DNA of 64,000 bases from Linaria vulgaris (taxonomy: Eukaryota; Streptophyta; Magnoliopsida; Lamiales; Plantaginaceae), in contig OX415251.1 in NCBI GenBank assembly GCA_948329865.1, forward strand, positions 54,159,169 to 54,223,168. Direction: 5' to 3'. Positions within the stretch are counted from its first letter, which is position 1; each line of letters begins with the position of its first letter. Of the stretch, positions 23,261-35,613 are shown piece after piece. Under the pieces are notes generated by a model. It had not been told where the DNA came from, searched no databases, and saw nothing but the letters and a program-made list of their open reading frames with translations. The position numbers were made by a program, and so were the translations under genes.

Positions 23261-24373
23261 TCATGAATGTTGTGGCTGATATTCAGAGGTGTTTGTCCAG
23301 AGGCAGACGAACAGACAAAGCGAGCACGAGCCGACACTACTAGTCAGGGAAGTCCATTTTTTTATGTTCTATTTCTTGTTAAGTCAATACTTCCCTACAA
23401 TAAGGACATTGTAGAATTTTAGTTTTTTTTTTGGTTGGGGGGGGGGGGGGGGAGGGGGATAGTGTAGAGTCACATTTAAAGTAAGTTTTTGGAATTTGAG
23501 TATTTTATATTTTATTTTAGGCTAAGTTAATCGAGTCAATCTTGAGACTTTTATTTTTGATTTTATGTTTTATTTAAAGTCCATTTTGTGAACTAGTAAT
23601 TCAGATATTAAGTTATTTATGCGGTAGTGCAAGTTCATATTAACGAGCCTAAATTGATGATGATATGTGCATAGTATGTGAGTATGTGATGATAAGGAGA
23701 CGTTGGGAAACTAGAATATAGTTGATCAATTTTGGCAAATAAATGCTCATTTCATATTTGTGTGGAATTGATTTATATGTAAAGTGTGAGGGAGCCTTTG
23801 TAAAACTTATGAAGTATAGGAGTTATGTGAACCTTGCACAAATAAAAACGCAAGAAGGATCTTAATAAAATCAAGTGAAGCCTGAATTCCACTAGGCTGA
23901 GAATACCACAAAAGGGAGAAAGAAAATATAAGAAAAATGGGTTTATGAGAAACGTCTCTAGAGCCTTATATTGAGCCTTATATCACTTCCATGAGCCTTA
24001 TATCACATTCATGAGCCTTATATCACCTCCATGAGCCTTATATTGCCTCGAAAACCCCGAAGATCCTCAACATAAGGAAATTACACGAGTTGAACATAGT
24101 AGGAGAATGATGACTAAAGTGAAGTAAATGCATGTGAAACTGTGTAACTATGTTTGATAATTTTTATGAATCACATCTATGAAGAATGAGATGATGCATG
24201 CATTGATATATGATAGTAGAATTGGCGAAATTTTATCATTGATATATGAAGACTGTAGGTTGCATTCCAAAATTTTAAGCTCGATGAGTGTTGAAGTAAG
24301 TTGAACTTGTACTTTCTAAGGTAAGTTAAGATAGTTACTCGAGAACGAGCAACAAGTTATGTGTGGGGGTATT
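23261..24373 (+). other. Athila 3' untranslated region and polypurine tract
   Basis: No coding evidence. It holds a 16-base G run (23,437-23,452), about five tandem 24-bp units around GAGCCTTATATCAC at 23,966-24,055, and the purine tract GTGTGGGGG directly before the right LTR at 24,374. The last serves as the plus-strand primer site. Confidence 0.65.
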
Positions 24374-25750
24374 TGATACATGTGTAAAACATGTATATTT
24401 AACCTGTAGTTATGAATGGTTTCTTGATTTAATATGCATTTTTAGTTATATTTTATTTTATTTAGTATTTATTGTCGATTGAATAAAAAGCTATTGATTT
24501 AGGGCAATTTATAGGTTTTTGGAAAAAATGGAGAAATTTTAGCTCAAAAGTAGCCCTATAACGGTTAAGGACCAGAAACTAGCGCGAGCAAAGAAAGAAG
24601 CAGAAAGACATCGCATAAAAAGGACAAAGAGTTGTGCGATATAGTCACGCAATGAAGAATTAGATCGAACAAGGGTTGCACGATGGATAAGCGTGATGTC
24701 TAATCGCACAGGTTGAAAATTCCGTGAAAGGCATGTACGATGCTTCAGTAACCTAATGGGCCGAGAACAGAACTATAAAAGACAACAACTGTACAACACA
24801 GACGAGAGACGATAGATACGAGACACAATAGACGAAAAAGAAGCAAGAACACACGAAGAGAGAAAATAACCTAGAAATTTCAGTAACAGCAGAAGAGTCA
24901 TCGTTTAGGAAATAGACGAAGAGTCATTATTAACAAAAGGAGTAAAGCAAGACCGAGAGATGTACGCAACTATCTTAAATAATCATTCGACATGATATTT
25001 CTTCTCCAACCTTTATTTATTGCACTGTTATTTATGATGTGAAATCCATTTTGTGAAACGATGAGTGGCTAGTAGTTTTATACTTAGAGTTAGGAAGTAA
25101 TTGGATTTGAAACTATGTGAACACTTGTGATTAAACTTCATTTGATTGAATGGAATTATGTTTATTTGTTTAGCTTGTACCCAATGCTTTATTATGCCTG
25201 ATCAACATAATATTGACCTGAAGTTATGGTTGGTCATTGAGGTCGGCACATAGCCCGTTCTGAGGATAAATGAATCTGTGAGTGTATGGAAAAGATAAGT
25301 CGGACCATGTCTACATGTGGTATCGATAGAGGTCAAAAACATAAGCATTAATCTTGGAAGTATAGGCATTGGTCAGAACATAGTGGATTCCAATGAACCA
25401 GAACCTCTAAGCTATTTCAAGTTATATTGTTTACAATCTCAACAACAATCAAATCAATTAAATTCAGTAAATAGTTAGAATTAGTTAGTGATAGTTAGAA
25501 TTAGTTTAAGCAGTCAATCAATCTTATTCGGTTTTTCATTTAATTGCAAAACATAAATATCTTTAATCGTGACAAAGTAGTGAAGAAATTTGTGAAACAA
25601 TATAGATTTGTAAAAGTTTAATCATAGTCCTCGTGGGATTCGATACTTGAGTAGTAATATTTACTTTCCATTTTATATGACTTGAGCTCGTATACTTGCG
25701 ATACAATGTGCATTGAAATACAAATTAGAACACATATTTAATACGCATCA
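24374..25750 (+). repeat. Right LTR of the Athila element
   Basis: 1,377 bp, from TGATACATGTGTAAAACA to ATACGCATCA. It is the partner of 14,566-16,628 and lacks the MITE. Numerous substitutions and small indels separate the two LTRs, in line with the decayed coding region. Confidence 0.87.
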
Positions 25751-25892
25751 CCTTTCATCAATCAAAAATCTAAATTATCAACAAACATAATATCTATCCA
25801 ACATCTCGTTTGCATAAAAGGCTTCCATAGTCCTACTTTCATGTCTCCATAATGATTCACACTAAAAACCGATCAATAAACATAACATTTTA

Positions 25893-26312
25893 GGGAATTA
25901 CACAAATTATCTCCGAACTATGGGGTAATTACACATACTACCACTAATGTTTGAGAAATTACACAAACTACCCTTATGTAAAAAAAACAATTAAAATAAC
26001 TAAGACAAGCTTACAACTTCAAATCATAGCAGAGACTAAAATTCGCAGATAATTTATTTTTACTTTCGATATATTATATGTTTTTGATTTTTTTGTCTTT
26101 TTAAATGATATAAATGCCTGTTTTCTGAGCAATTTTAATACATTTTTTAGTTTATGGTGCAAAATAAATGAGGATGAATATACATTCAACAAAATTTAAT
26201 AATTTTTATACGAAAAATTGGCCATAAGGGTAGTTTGTATAATTTACCAAACATTAGGAGTGGTTTGTATAATTACCCCATAGTTCATGTTCAAGTGTAG
26301 TTTGTGTAATTC
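25893..26312. mobile_element. MITE with long terminal inverted repeats
   Basis: About 420 bp. The left 80 bp (GGAATTACACAAATTATCTC, ACTATGGGGTAATTACACAT, AATGTTTGAGAAATTACACA) is repeated inverted at the right with moderate divergence. The flanks AACATTTTA and AACCTTTTA look like a 9-bp target duplication with one change. Long inverted repeats and a 9-bp duplication suggest a Mutator-type non-autonomous element. No coding sequence is present. Confidence 0.65.
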
Positions 26313-26887
26313 AACCTTTTACTTTTATATATACACACACAAAAAAAGTTGTTTCCTTTTAAAAAAAAAGATATTCAAATGTACAATATCACCATCCACT
26401 CACCAACTGAAAAAAATAAGTGAATATTAAATTTTAGTATACTTGTTTTTTGAAAGGCCAGAGACAGGGTATTATATTGAATGTTTAAGAGAAAGAGGGG
26501 AGTTTTTTCTTTCTTTTTTTCCCGTCAACTCAGAGGGGAGTTTTTTTTTTTCGTCTGATATGTGAGAGAATGGGCAAAGCAATGTGGCTGTCCACTCCCA
26601 TACCCATCACACCAAAGTATTTGTCAAACTTGATGGAAAAAGCGAAAGCAGAAACATGTGTGATTCAGACGTTTCTTGTTCGCACGGATAGACGCTTTAG
26701 TGTGTACGTAGTATATACATAAGTATATAATGATATTAATCTTTTTAATCAAGTACTAAGTAAAATAAGAGGCAAAAAAACACAAATTAATTTCTTAGGA
26801 AAGTAAAGATGTTGAAGATAAAGAAAAACCCAAATTTGAGATGTTATTTAAATCATATGTTGAGGAAGAAACCATATAAATAATTAG
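26313..26887. other. AT-rich intergenic DNA
   Basis: No ORF, RNA gene or repeat with clear identity is seen. It separates the MITE from element B. Confidence 0.5.
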
Positions 26888-27476
26888 TGGGGGGCTTATT
26901 TAGGTGGCCCAGCAACAAACTGTGTCAGCTTGTCCAGGCAACGACCTAAATGGGTCAGTATCGAATCATCGGTTCGACACATTATGGACTATCGAACATG
27001 AGCGTTCGATAGTTATTGCCTTTTCCATAAAGGGGCCCGCATCCTAAAGTCTATAAATTTTCTGGATCCCGAGATTCACGTCAGATAATTAATGGATGTT
27101 CACCAATCCTACAAGCATTAAATCAAATATTTGATACTTATTTTCGTTCGAAAGTTATCCCGTTCAATCGATTCGTTTTCTCGATTTGATCGTTTTTCAA
27201 TCAGTATCCCCGTTCGAGAGTTTTTTATTATTTAATTTTGGACCGTTCGATTGTCTGGAGATTCGATACTTATTTCAGCATCGAACCATCCAATGTTCGA
27301 TAGTTCCTAGATTCGAGACTCAAGGGTTATTCTAGTCATTTTAGACTTTCCTACAATGTAATAGGTGTTTCGGACAAAGCTAGTCGACTTATGTAATAAA
27401 TTAGCATAGTTTGGTATACTACAGGCCCAATTGTATAGCATTTCAATTTTTATGTAACTCAGACGAAATAATACCA
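26888..27476 (+). repeat. Left LTR of element B
   Basis: 589 bp, starting TGGGGGGCTTATTTAGGTGG and ending in ATACCA. It pairs with the right LTR 38,763-39,351, also 589 bp, sharing GCCCAGCAACAAACTGTGTC, GGTGTTCC/GGTGTTTC and TCGCATAGTTTGGTAT-like blocks. It is full of TTCGATA and CGAAC motifs. The two copies differ at many positions. Confidence 0.85.
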
Positions 27477-27482
27477 AATTAT

Positions 27483-27501
27483 TGGTGCCGTCTGTGGGAA
27501 C
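27483..27501 (+). other. Primer-binding site of element B
   Basis: TGGTGCCGTCTGTGGGAAC, almost the same as in elements A and C, 6 bp inside the LTR. Confidence 0.8.
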
Positions 27502-27699
27502 ACCGCCAATTACACGCAGGATGGCGAAGAGAGACAATAACTTTCTGACAGTTAGTGCCCTGAAAAAGAAGCCCAATATCGAGAAGCAGGAGAAATTTTT
27601 GAAGCCAAAGCCAAAAGAGATGGGCAGAGATAAGTGTGAGCGTCAAGCGATGAGAAAATGAGATGAATCAAAGATAGAGCCAATGGGAGAGTTCAAGAC

Positions 27700-28520
27700 C
27701 GTGCAGTTGTTCAGAGAGGATGTCGGAAAGACTATAAGGATCGGTACAACAATAAACTAGCATGTGGAAAATGCCTTAATGGGTTGTCTCAGGCATAACG
27801 CAAATATATATGCTTGAACAGATCCAGATTTACACGAAATTGACCCAATGATCATCGTACACAAGTTGAATGTTAACCCAAACGCTAATGCTTCAGCAAA
27901 GAAAAGAATGAGGCCGCAGAATAACAGAAGAAAGAGTTGCTATCAGCGACACACATTTTTAAGTTCAGATTCTCGAAATGGTTGAGCAACATAGTGCTCG
28001 TACTCAAATAGGAAGCGACATGGAGGATGTGTGTTGACTACATGGATCCGAACAAGCACTGTCAGCGGGATCCTTTTCCATTTTCGAGGATCAATTTATT
28101 AGTAAACTCGATATCATGGTGCGCCCTTCTGAGTATGATGGATGTTAAGAGTGGTTACCATCAGATCTTTATGGTTGTAAATGATTAGAGTAACACTGAG
28201 TTCGTGACGAACACAAGAGTATATTGTAATAGGGTGATGGCGTTCAGCTTGAAGAATGCAGGGGTGACCTTTCAGAGATTGGTTGCTAAGATGTTTTACA
28301 ATTTTATTGGCAAATGAATGGAAGTCTACATTGACGACATGTTGGTCAAAAGCTTAAAGACGGAGGAACACGTCCAGCACTTGGACGAGGCTTTCTCTAT
28401 CATGAGAAATTACGGTATTAAGATGAATCCGAAGAAATGCACAATTGGGGTAACCGTTGGTAAGTTCCTCGATTATGTGGTAAACAAAAGAGTCATAGAG
28501 GAAATCCTGATAAGATAAGA
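27700..28520 (+). pseudogene. Element B reverse transcriptase (Tat-like gypsy)
   Basis: Only about 200 bp of unclear sequence lies between the primer site and this region, so gag and protease are missing. Readable blocks: LMGCLRHNANIYA and IDPMIIVHKLNVNPNA (the usual sequence before RT), NSxFVTNTRVYC-like and AFSLKNAGVTFQRLVAKMF. The catalytic box MEVYIDDMLVKSLKTEEHV follows with both Asp kept, then GIKMNPKKCTIGVTVGKFL. This is the Tat-type RT pattern. The first half has many stops and frameshifts. Confidence 0.82.
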
Positions 28521-29680
28521 GTGGTTTTGAGATTACCCTCTCCGAGGACAGTCAAGGACGTGCAATGCTTGGTAGGGCGTTTGACTGCCTTAGGAAGGTT
28601 CATATCAACTTCAGCAGGGAAGAACCTACCATTCTTCAAGGTGATGAGGAAGATCAAGGATTTTGTATGGACATCAGAATGTGAGGCGACTTTCTAGGAA
28701 ATGAAGAGAAACCTAGTAAGCCCACCCTTCTAGTGAAGTCTGAGCAGGGAGAGATGTTGCACTTATACTTAGCAGTATCTTCACATGCAATTAGCACGGT
28801 GTTGGCAAAGGAGATGGGATCTTAATAACTCCCGATACATTATGTGAGCAGGGTGCTGAGAAAACTTATTTGAAGATAGATCATTTTGCCTTGGCAATAG
28901 GGGTGATCACAAGAAAGTTGCGGCCGTACTTTCAGGCGCAACCCATTACGGCCGTGATGGATAAACCTTTGAAACAGGTGATGACGAAGCCTAAAATTCT
29001 GCGCGTCTTGTCAAATGGGCGATCAAACTTAGCGAATTTGGTTTGGAGTTTTGCCTTGAATTACAATCAGGGCCCATGCATTGGAAGATTTCATGGTAGA
29101 GACACTAGGAAACGCTATGGTGGGTTCAACGAATTTCATGGCAATATCTGACAAACCAATCACCAACCGTGCAGCCTCCACATGGTTACCCCATGTGGAC
29201 ATATCCACGACCAATTATAGAAGTAGTGTTGGAGTAAATATGTTTTTGCTTGACCATCGCATATTTGAGTTTGTAATAAGCCTAATTTTCCTGTGACCAA
29301 CAACAAGGCATAATACGAAGTAGTGCTAGCAGGTGTATGCATAGCCTGAACCCTCAACGTTGATCACTTGGAAGTATTCACTGATTTCCAATTGGTGGCA
29401 AATTATTTCTCGGGAAAATATGAAGTCAGAGAGGAGACGATGATACTATATTTGGCTAAGCTCAATGATCTGGCCGATAAGTTCTCCTTTTTTCATCCTT
29501 CTACAGATTTCGAGAATGCAAAAGTTGACGCACTGTCAAAGTTTGCCAGCTCATCTGAAATTTATGTGCAAAAGCTTGTAACGTTGTTGGCAGTGGAAAA
29601 CCGCGCGATTGGAATATCGAAATACAACAAGGCATGGGCTGACGTGGATTACATACTATCCGTTATCGAATGACCATCAT
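28521..29680 (+). pseudogene. Element B RNase H and second (archaeal-type) RNase H
   Basis: After RT: VQCLVGRLTALGRFISTSAG, LHLYLAVSSHAISTVLAKE and KLRPYFQAQPITAV (gypsy RNase H and connection). Then comes a second RNase H: LEVFTDFQLVANYFSGKYEV, the segment TMILYLAKLNDLADKFSFF and AKVDALSKFASSSE. A second RNase H after the first is characteristic of the Tat lineage. Stops and frame changes are common. Confidence 0.75.
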
Positions 29681-30710
29681 GGAAGGATGAGATACTTCAA
29701 CACCTTTCCAACGGCACCTTGCCAGACTATCCCAACACTCAACGCATATTGCGATATAAGGCCTTTAGGTTTACGATTCACAACGATGAGCAATGAGTTT
29801 TATAAACCCTTATTCGAGGGACCACTTTTGCGATGCCTTCCTACGCCTCAAGCGGACTATGTGATGAAGGAAATCCATGCTGGAAGTTGTGGAAACCACT
29901 CAAGAGGATGTGCATTGGCACAACGCACCCCCCCTCCCGGTCAAGGATACTTCTAGCCTACTCTCCTCAAGGACGCGACGACTTATTCACCACGGTGTGA
30001 GAATTGCTAACTTCATGCCCTGTTGATTCACCGGCTGACACAACCCATGCAACACTTTTATGTTGCATGCTTATTTGATCAATGGGGAATCAACATTGTG
30101 GGGCCGCTATCGATTGAATAGTGGCAAAAGAAGTTTCTAGCTGTGGCAGTGGAATATTATACAAAATGGGTAGAAGTGGAGGATATGGCTACTATCATGT
30201 AGAACAACATGATCAAATTCATCTAAAAAAACATAATATGTCGGTTTGGCATACCAAGAGTTCTAGTATCTGATAATGGAATCTGTAGGAAAAGAGATCA
30301 AATCTTGGTGTGAGGAGCTAAATACTTCTCAACATGTCACGTCGGTGTCACATCCTCAAGCCAATGGGCAAGTGGAGTCGACCAATAAAACATTGAAAGA
30401 TTATCTCGAATGAAGACTGAAGGGTACGAGCAGAGCTGGACTGACGAGCTATATGGTATTCTGTGGGCCTTTAGAACCACCCCAAGAACGTCAACAGGTT
30501 AAACTCCATTCTTCTTGGTCTACGGTTCTAAGATAATTTTACCAGTTGAGATTGGGATGCCAACCCGTCGAATACATGATTACAGCCCAGAACAATTGGC
30601 CATGTTACGTCAAATGGATCTCGACATGACCGGGTTGACAAGAGAACAAGCTTGTCAGGCACGGTGTCCTGATGATAAGGTTCGTTCAGGAATTTTGAGG
30701 TCGGAGACCT

Positions 30711-33700
30711 TAGGGGTGGGTAATGATACCCGAAATTCGGGTACCCTACCCTACCCGATCGGGTAATACCCGAATTTCGGGTATTAATACTCGAACTGTA
30801 CCCGAAAATTCGGGTACCCTATTCGAATAGGGTATTTCGGGTACGGGTTTTCCAACATATAGGGCACCCGATACCCGGTACCCTATATAATACCTTTTTT
30901 TTCCTTTTCTTTTCTATTTTTCTTTCCTTATCTATTTTTCTTTTCTCTCTTTTTCTTTTCTTCTCTCTTTTTATTTCTCTTTCTTTTCTTTTCTCTCTCA
31001 CCAGTCGGTAGTCACCACAAACGCACCACCACCACGCCACCACACACACCGACGACGCTCTCAAGTCCCAACAACTCCGCCCGGCGACGCTCTCAACAAC
31101 TCCGGCGATGCTCTCAACAAACCGAAGCTCTCTCTCTCTCACTTTCATAAACCGAAATCAAATTCAAAAAATTGGTAAACCCTAAATCAAAATTAATCTT
31201 TTAATTTGTATGTATTGTGTTCTATGATATGTATGGTGACTCAATTAGATTCAATTAGAGTTGTGTGGTAACTCAATTAGACTTAATTAGATTAGTTAGG
31301 GTTTAAGAATTTGGGCATTTTGTTAGATTAGAAGGAATTGGGAATTTCGGTAATGAAGTATGCAATTGAACAAATTGGGCATTTTTTAGATTAGAAGTAT
31401 TGAAATGTGACTTGTTTATTAATAAAGTGTGTTATACTTATACGAGTTGATTAATAAAGTGTGTTATACTTATACGAGACAATGATTTGGACATTAAAGT
31501 GTGTTATACTTATACATAAAATGTGTTATACTTATACCTCAATGTGTTATAATTTATATGACTTATTAATTTTTTAGACATTAAGACTAATGATTTGATT
31601 TGGGCATTTGTTATATGATAATTGATATGAAGTGTGTTATACTTATATGATTTGAGCATTTTGTTATTGAAGTTTGTCATTTGATAAATTGATTTACTTT
31701 AAATGATAATTTGATATGAATTGTTATTGTGTTATATGAATGTTGAAACTTGAAACTAATTTTCATTGAATTTTGTAACTTGTAACTTGTTAACTAAGTG
31801 ATTTTCTTAATTTATATAGGTGATGGCTCCTTCAAATTCGAAAGGAAAAGGAAAACAAATGGCATCTTCACAAAAAAAGGAAAAACGCTTGAGTGCCAAA
31901 GCAAAGGGGAAGCGAGTAATGGACGAGAGTGCGGGAAAAGTTCCTAAAAAGAAGCAAAACTCGTCAATATCTATCAACGATGAAGAGGTGCGATCTAACC
32001 ATTCTATTCTCAATGACATTCAAGAATTTGATTCTTCCGAAAGCGATGAAGCCGAGAGGTTGGAAAATCCAGACATCATTGAAAAACCGGATGGCAATGA
32101 GAATGAGGTTGAGGATGAAGGACATTGGTGGAGTGACACCAGTGATAGTTGTCGTGATTGGAGCAAAGTCACGGAAGAGATGAAAATTATGAGGAGGAAG
32201 GCTCTTGGGAAAAGGGCTGAAGGTTGGGACCATTTTAAACCTTGGTACTGCACGAAAGATAAAAAAAATAAGGCAACTTGTAGATATTGTAAAAGAGCTT
32301 TGGCTGCCAATTCCGCTGTGCATGGAATATCTAGTTTGATAACGCACCACAAGAATTTCAAATTGAAGCCAGACGAAGTTGAAACCAAGCAACAACGTCT
32401 AAGCTTTCAGCCACCAAGAGGGAGTCGTATGGGTGGCCTATTGAATTGGCAATTTGAGCAGGAATCGGTCACAGATGGCTTTTGCAAAATGATTATCATT
32501 GATGAGATGCCTTTCAAGACCGTAGAGAAGAGGGGGTTCCGAATTTTCATGGCAGAGTCATGTCCTATGTGGAAAATCCCTACAAGGAAGACGTTGTCGA
32601 AGAACATTATGGCAATGTATTTGAGAGAGAGGAATAAGCTAATGGCTTTCATAAAGGAAAATGTTCAAAGGGTTAGCATTACTACGGATACTTGGACTTC
32701 AATTCAAAGAGTCAACTACATGGTGATTACCGTGCATTTCATCGATGATTCTTGGACTTTGAACAAAAGAATCATCAATTTTGTTACAATAGCTAGTCAA
32801 AAAGGTGAGGCTATTGGGGTCAATGTAGAGAAATGTTTGGTGGATTGGGGCATTGACAAGTTGAATACGGTCACAGTCGACAATGCTTCGTCGAATGATG
32901 GGGCGGTGGGTTACTTGAAGCAGCGATATACGGCAAGAAGAAATGGAACCATGCTTGAAGGAGAGAATATCCATATTCGGTGTGTGGCACATATCATCAA
33001 TCTTATTGTGCAAGATGGCTTGAAGAGCACCGAAGAGATGAATTGTATTTCACGAATAAGAAATGCCATAAGATACGTGAGGAGTTCACCGAGTAGGTTT
33101 AAGAAGTTTAAAAATGTGGTTGAAAGACAAGGGCTTCAAAGTAAGAGGTTGGTATGCTTGGATGTCCCTACTAGGTGGAATTCAACTTACCTAATGTTGG
33201 ATACGGCAATATCTCTCAATGAGGCATTTAGTGCCTACGAGTATGTTGAAACCGACATTTTGTTGATTGATGGTGGAGTTCCAATTACATTGGATTGGGA
33301 GCGGGCAACTAACTTCACGTTATTTTTGAAGCCATTCTACATCTTGACAAACCGTGTCTACCAAGATGGTACAAGCACTCATTTGTGCCCAAGATTGGCT
33401 TCGCGAAGATTATGTGCCTTTGAACGTGGAAGAAAATTTGTACGAGGTGGAGAAATGGGATGAAGGTAATATCATTTTCTTATTGTTCTTTAATTCAACT
33501 TGTACAATTGATAATTTGATATGTATATACTTTTGATTTGACTTGTTTGGTAATACTAATGATTTTCTTTAATTGTTATTGTAGAATTTAACGAATTGGG
33601 TAAAGATGCTTCGGTTCTTGATCCTTGAATGATGAAGATTGAATGATGAAGATTGAAGACTTGTTGGAGAGTTAGGTGTCGTCGTTTCGATGTTGAATGA

Positions 33701-34310
33701 ACAATTTTTATGTTGATTTGATGTTGATGTTGTTTGAATTTGTAAGATTGCATATTTTCGGAATTGTCGTTGTTCTGGATTGAATGAGTTTTGTTTTGGA
33801 TTGATAATGATTGGTATGTTTTGGATTTTTTCGGATTGGTCATTGTTTTGGATTGATATTTGATTGGTATGTTGTGGATTTGGTTTTGATTTGAATGCGT
33901 TTTATTTTGGGTTTAGATCATTAGATTTGATGTGTTTTTTTTTTCGAATTATGGAAGAATTGAAAGGGGAAATTGTTAAAAAAAAATCCCCTGTTTTCGA
34001 TTCCAAAACAGGGGATATAGTGGCCAAAACAGACTGCCCAAAATTCGGGTACCACAAACCCGAAGTTTGTGGTACACTACCCGGTACCCGATCGGGTACC
34101 CGGGTTTCCAGTGGCCAGTCTCGGCCACTGGACAGAAATTGGGTACCCCAAACCCGAAGTTTGGGGTACCCGATTGATAGGGTACCTGATTCCAATCGGG
34201 TACCCCAATTTTTGATAGGGTTTTGGGTAGGGGTTTTCCCTACCCGAAAATTCGGATACCCTACCCGAATTTTCGGGTACCCTACCCGAATTAGCGATTA
34301 CCCACCCCTA
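30711..34310 (+). mobile_element. hAT transposon, 3,600 bp, inserted in element B
   Basis: The ends are TAGGGGTGGGTAAT at the left and its inverted copy ATTACCCACCCCTA at the right. Both sides carry the identical 8-bp duplication GGAGACCT (30,703-30,710 and 34,311-34,318). The subterminal 150-270 bp on each side are packed with short palindromes built from CCCGAAATTCGGG and GGGTACC, likely transposase-binding sites. Inside is a broken hAT transposase gene (31,823-33,628). The exact duplication suggests a fairly recent insertion relative to the decayed host element. Confidence 0.95.
31823..33628 (+). pseudogene. hAT transposase (BED zinc finger, RICESLEEPER-like), dimerisation domain deleted
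   Basis: Starts at the Met just after a 3' splice site (TTTATATAG at 31,812-31,820), which implies a 5' untranslated exon. The N-terminus is Lys-rich and acidic (nuclear-targeting type). A BED finger (about residues 135-185) has WDHFKPWYC, CRYCKRAL and LITHHKNF. The catalytic region has TTDTWTSIQRVNYMVITVHF, TVDNASSNDGAVGYL, HIRCVAHIINLIVQDGL and DVPTRWNSTYLML. After TNRVYQDGT near 33,370 the frame shifts: the true C-terminus LICAQDWLREDYVPLNVEEN is in another frame and runs to a donor at 33,465, with a last exon 33,585-33,628. Roughly 100-150 residues, including the hAT dimerisation domain, appear deleted at the junction, so this copy is not autonomous. Confidence 0.88.
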
Positions 34311-34551
34311 GGAGACCTGGTTCTAAAAATCATTGAATCAAGCAAGCATGTGGGTAAATTACAACCTCGATGGGACGGTCCTTTCCGTGTCAGACGGGCA
34401 AGCGCAAGAGGTTACTACTACTTGGAGGATCCAAAGGGTCGAAAGCTAACTCGCCCTTGGAATGTGCAACATTTGAGGCGCTACTACACCTAGATTCTCT
34501 TTCATTTGTTTTTTTTCATGGCTTGTAAAACTTAATACATGATCTACGATG

Positions 34552-35225
34552 ACTTGAGTCTCGAGGCACCATTTGAGAAACGTAGGCAACTTGGCATTAT
34601 GTTGGTCTCAACCTTATCCTTATTAATGTTGATATCCTTGTTTGTAAGATATTTTTTGTTGTTTTCCCAAAACGAATGATAATTCTTCAAGTTCAACAAC
34701 ACACCTTTCATAGCTCATACACACGAAGCGATCGAATGAAGAGACAAAATTTCGCCCGAGAAGAGAGGTGGATATTTGACCTGATGTGGTAAAATGCAAA
34801 CCTAATATCTCATCTGAAAAAGGAGAGATGGACATTTGACCCGATGTGGTCAAACGTAAACCTAATTTCTTATGAGAAAAAAGAAACGGGCATTTGACCC
34901 GACGTGGTCAAATGCAAACCTAATATCTCATCAGAACCTCGTTAGAGAGGATAAATGGACATTCAACCCAACGTGGTCAAATGCAAACCTAATACCTCGT
35001 TAGAGAGAAGAGATGGACATTCGACCCGATGAGGTTGAATGTAAACCTAAAATATCACAAAGGAAAGAGATGGACATTATTCGGTCTGACATGGTCAAAT
35101 GCAAACCTAAAATATCATGATCTTACAGAGAGGGACATTGGACTCATTGTGGTTGAATGCAAACCTAAAACTCTCAGAGAAGGAAATGGTCATTTGACTC
35201 GATGTTGACAAATGTAAATCTTAAC
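34552..35225 (+). repeat. Post-pol motif and 50-60 bp tandem array of element B
   Basis: Begins with GAGAAACGTAGGCAACTTGG, a diverged form of the motif seen after protease in elements A and C. From about 34,750 to 35,220 there are eight or so units of 50-60 bp around GACATTTGACCCGATGTGGT and AAATGCAAACCTAAT. No coding evidence. Confidence 0.7.
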
Positions 35226-35613
35226 TCATGTAACTAGAGGAGCCAACAGTTGCGGTTCGTAGTCAAAGCAAGGGATGAGCCACACGATAAATATAAAATG
35301 AATAATTTAGAACATAACTGCAAGCCAAAACTTCTCATCAAACAGATGGGAGCAAGTTAAGACAAATGGGAAGGGGACAACAAAATTCTTACACATATGA
35401 ACCCATAACCAGCACCGCAAATCTATCTGAAGTTAACCAAAAACGTACTACAAATCTAAAAGGATACCCACAAGTATCCCTATAATCACCATACATATCC
35501 GGAGGCCTAGGTAAATTTGGTTGTGACACTATCCCAAGTGATTGAGCGAACATAGTACAATTTTTCTCTATTTGCCTCTCAGTCATACTAAGCCCGTCAT
35601 CATCGAATTCGTG

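Larger units (their letters stand above)
29681..34493 (+). pseudogene. Element B integrase, split by a hAT transposon
   Basis: Before the insertion: FEGPLLRCLPTPQADYVMKE, IHAGSCGNHS and a C-x2-C near 30,000 (zinc-binding domain). The core starts QWGINIVGPLSIE with Asn in place of the first catalytic Asp, then RVLVSDNGI with the second Asp and SHPQANGQVESTNKTLK with the Glu. Then come YGSKIILPVEIGMPTRRI and up to 30,710. After the hAT element the C-terminus continues: GDLVLKIIESSKHVGKLQPR, WDGPFRVRRASARGYYYLED and NVQHLRRYYT with a stop at 34,493. The hAT insertion duplicated GGAGACCT from the GDL codons. Confidence 0.88.

Noticed and set aside
31823..33628. Host RICESLEEPER-type domesticated gene
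   Set aside because: The gene lies inside a 3.6-kb element with hAT ends and duplication, and its C-terminal domain is deleted out of frame.
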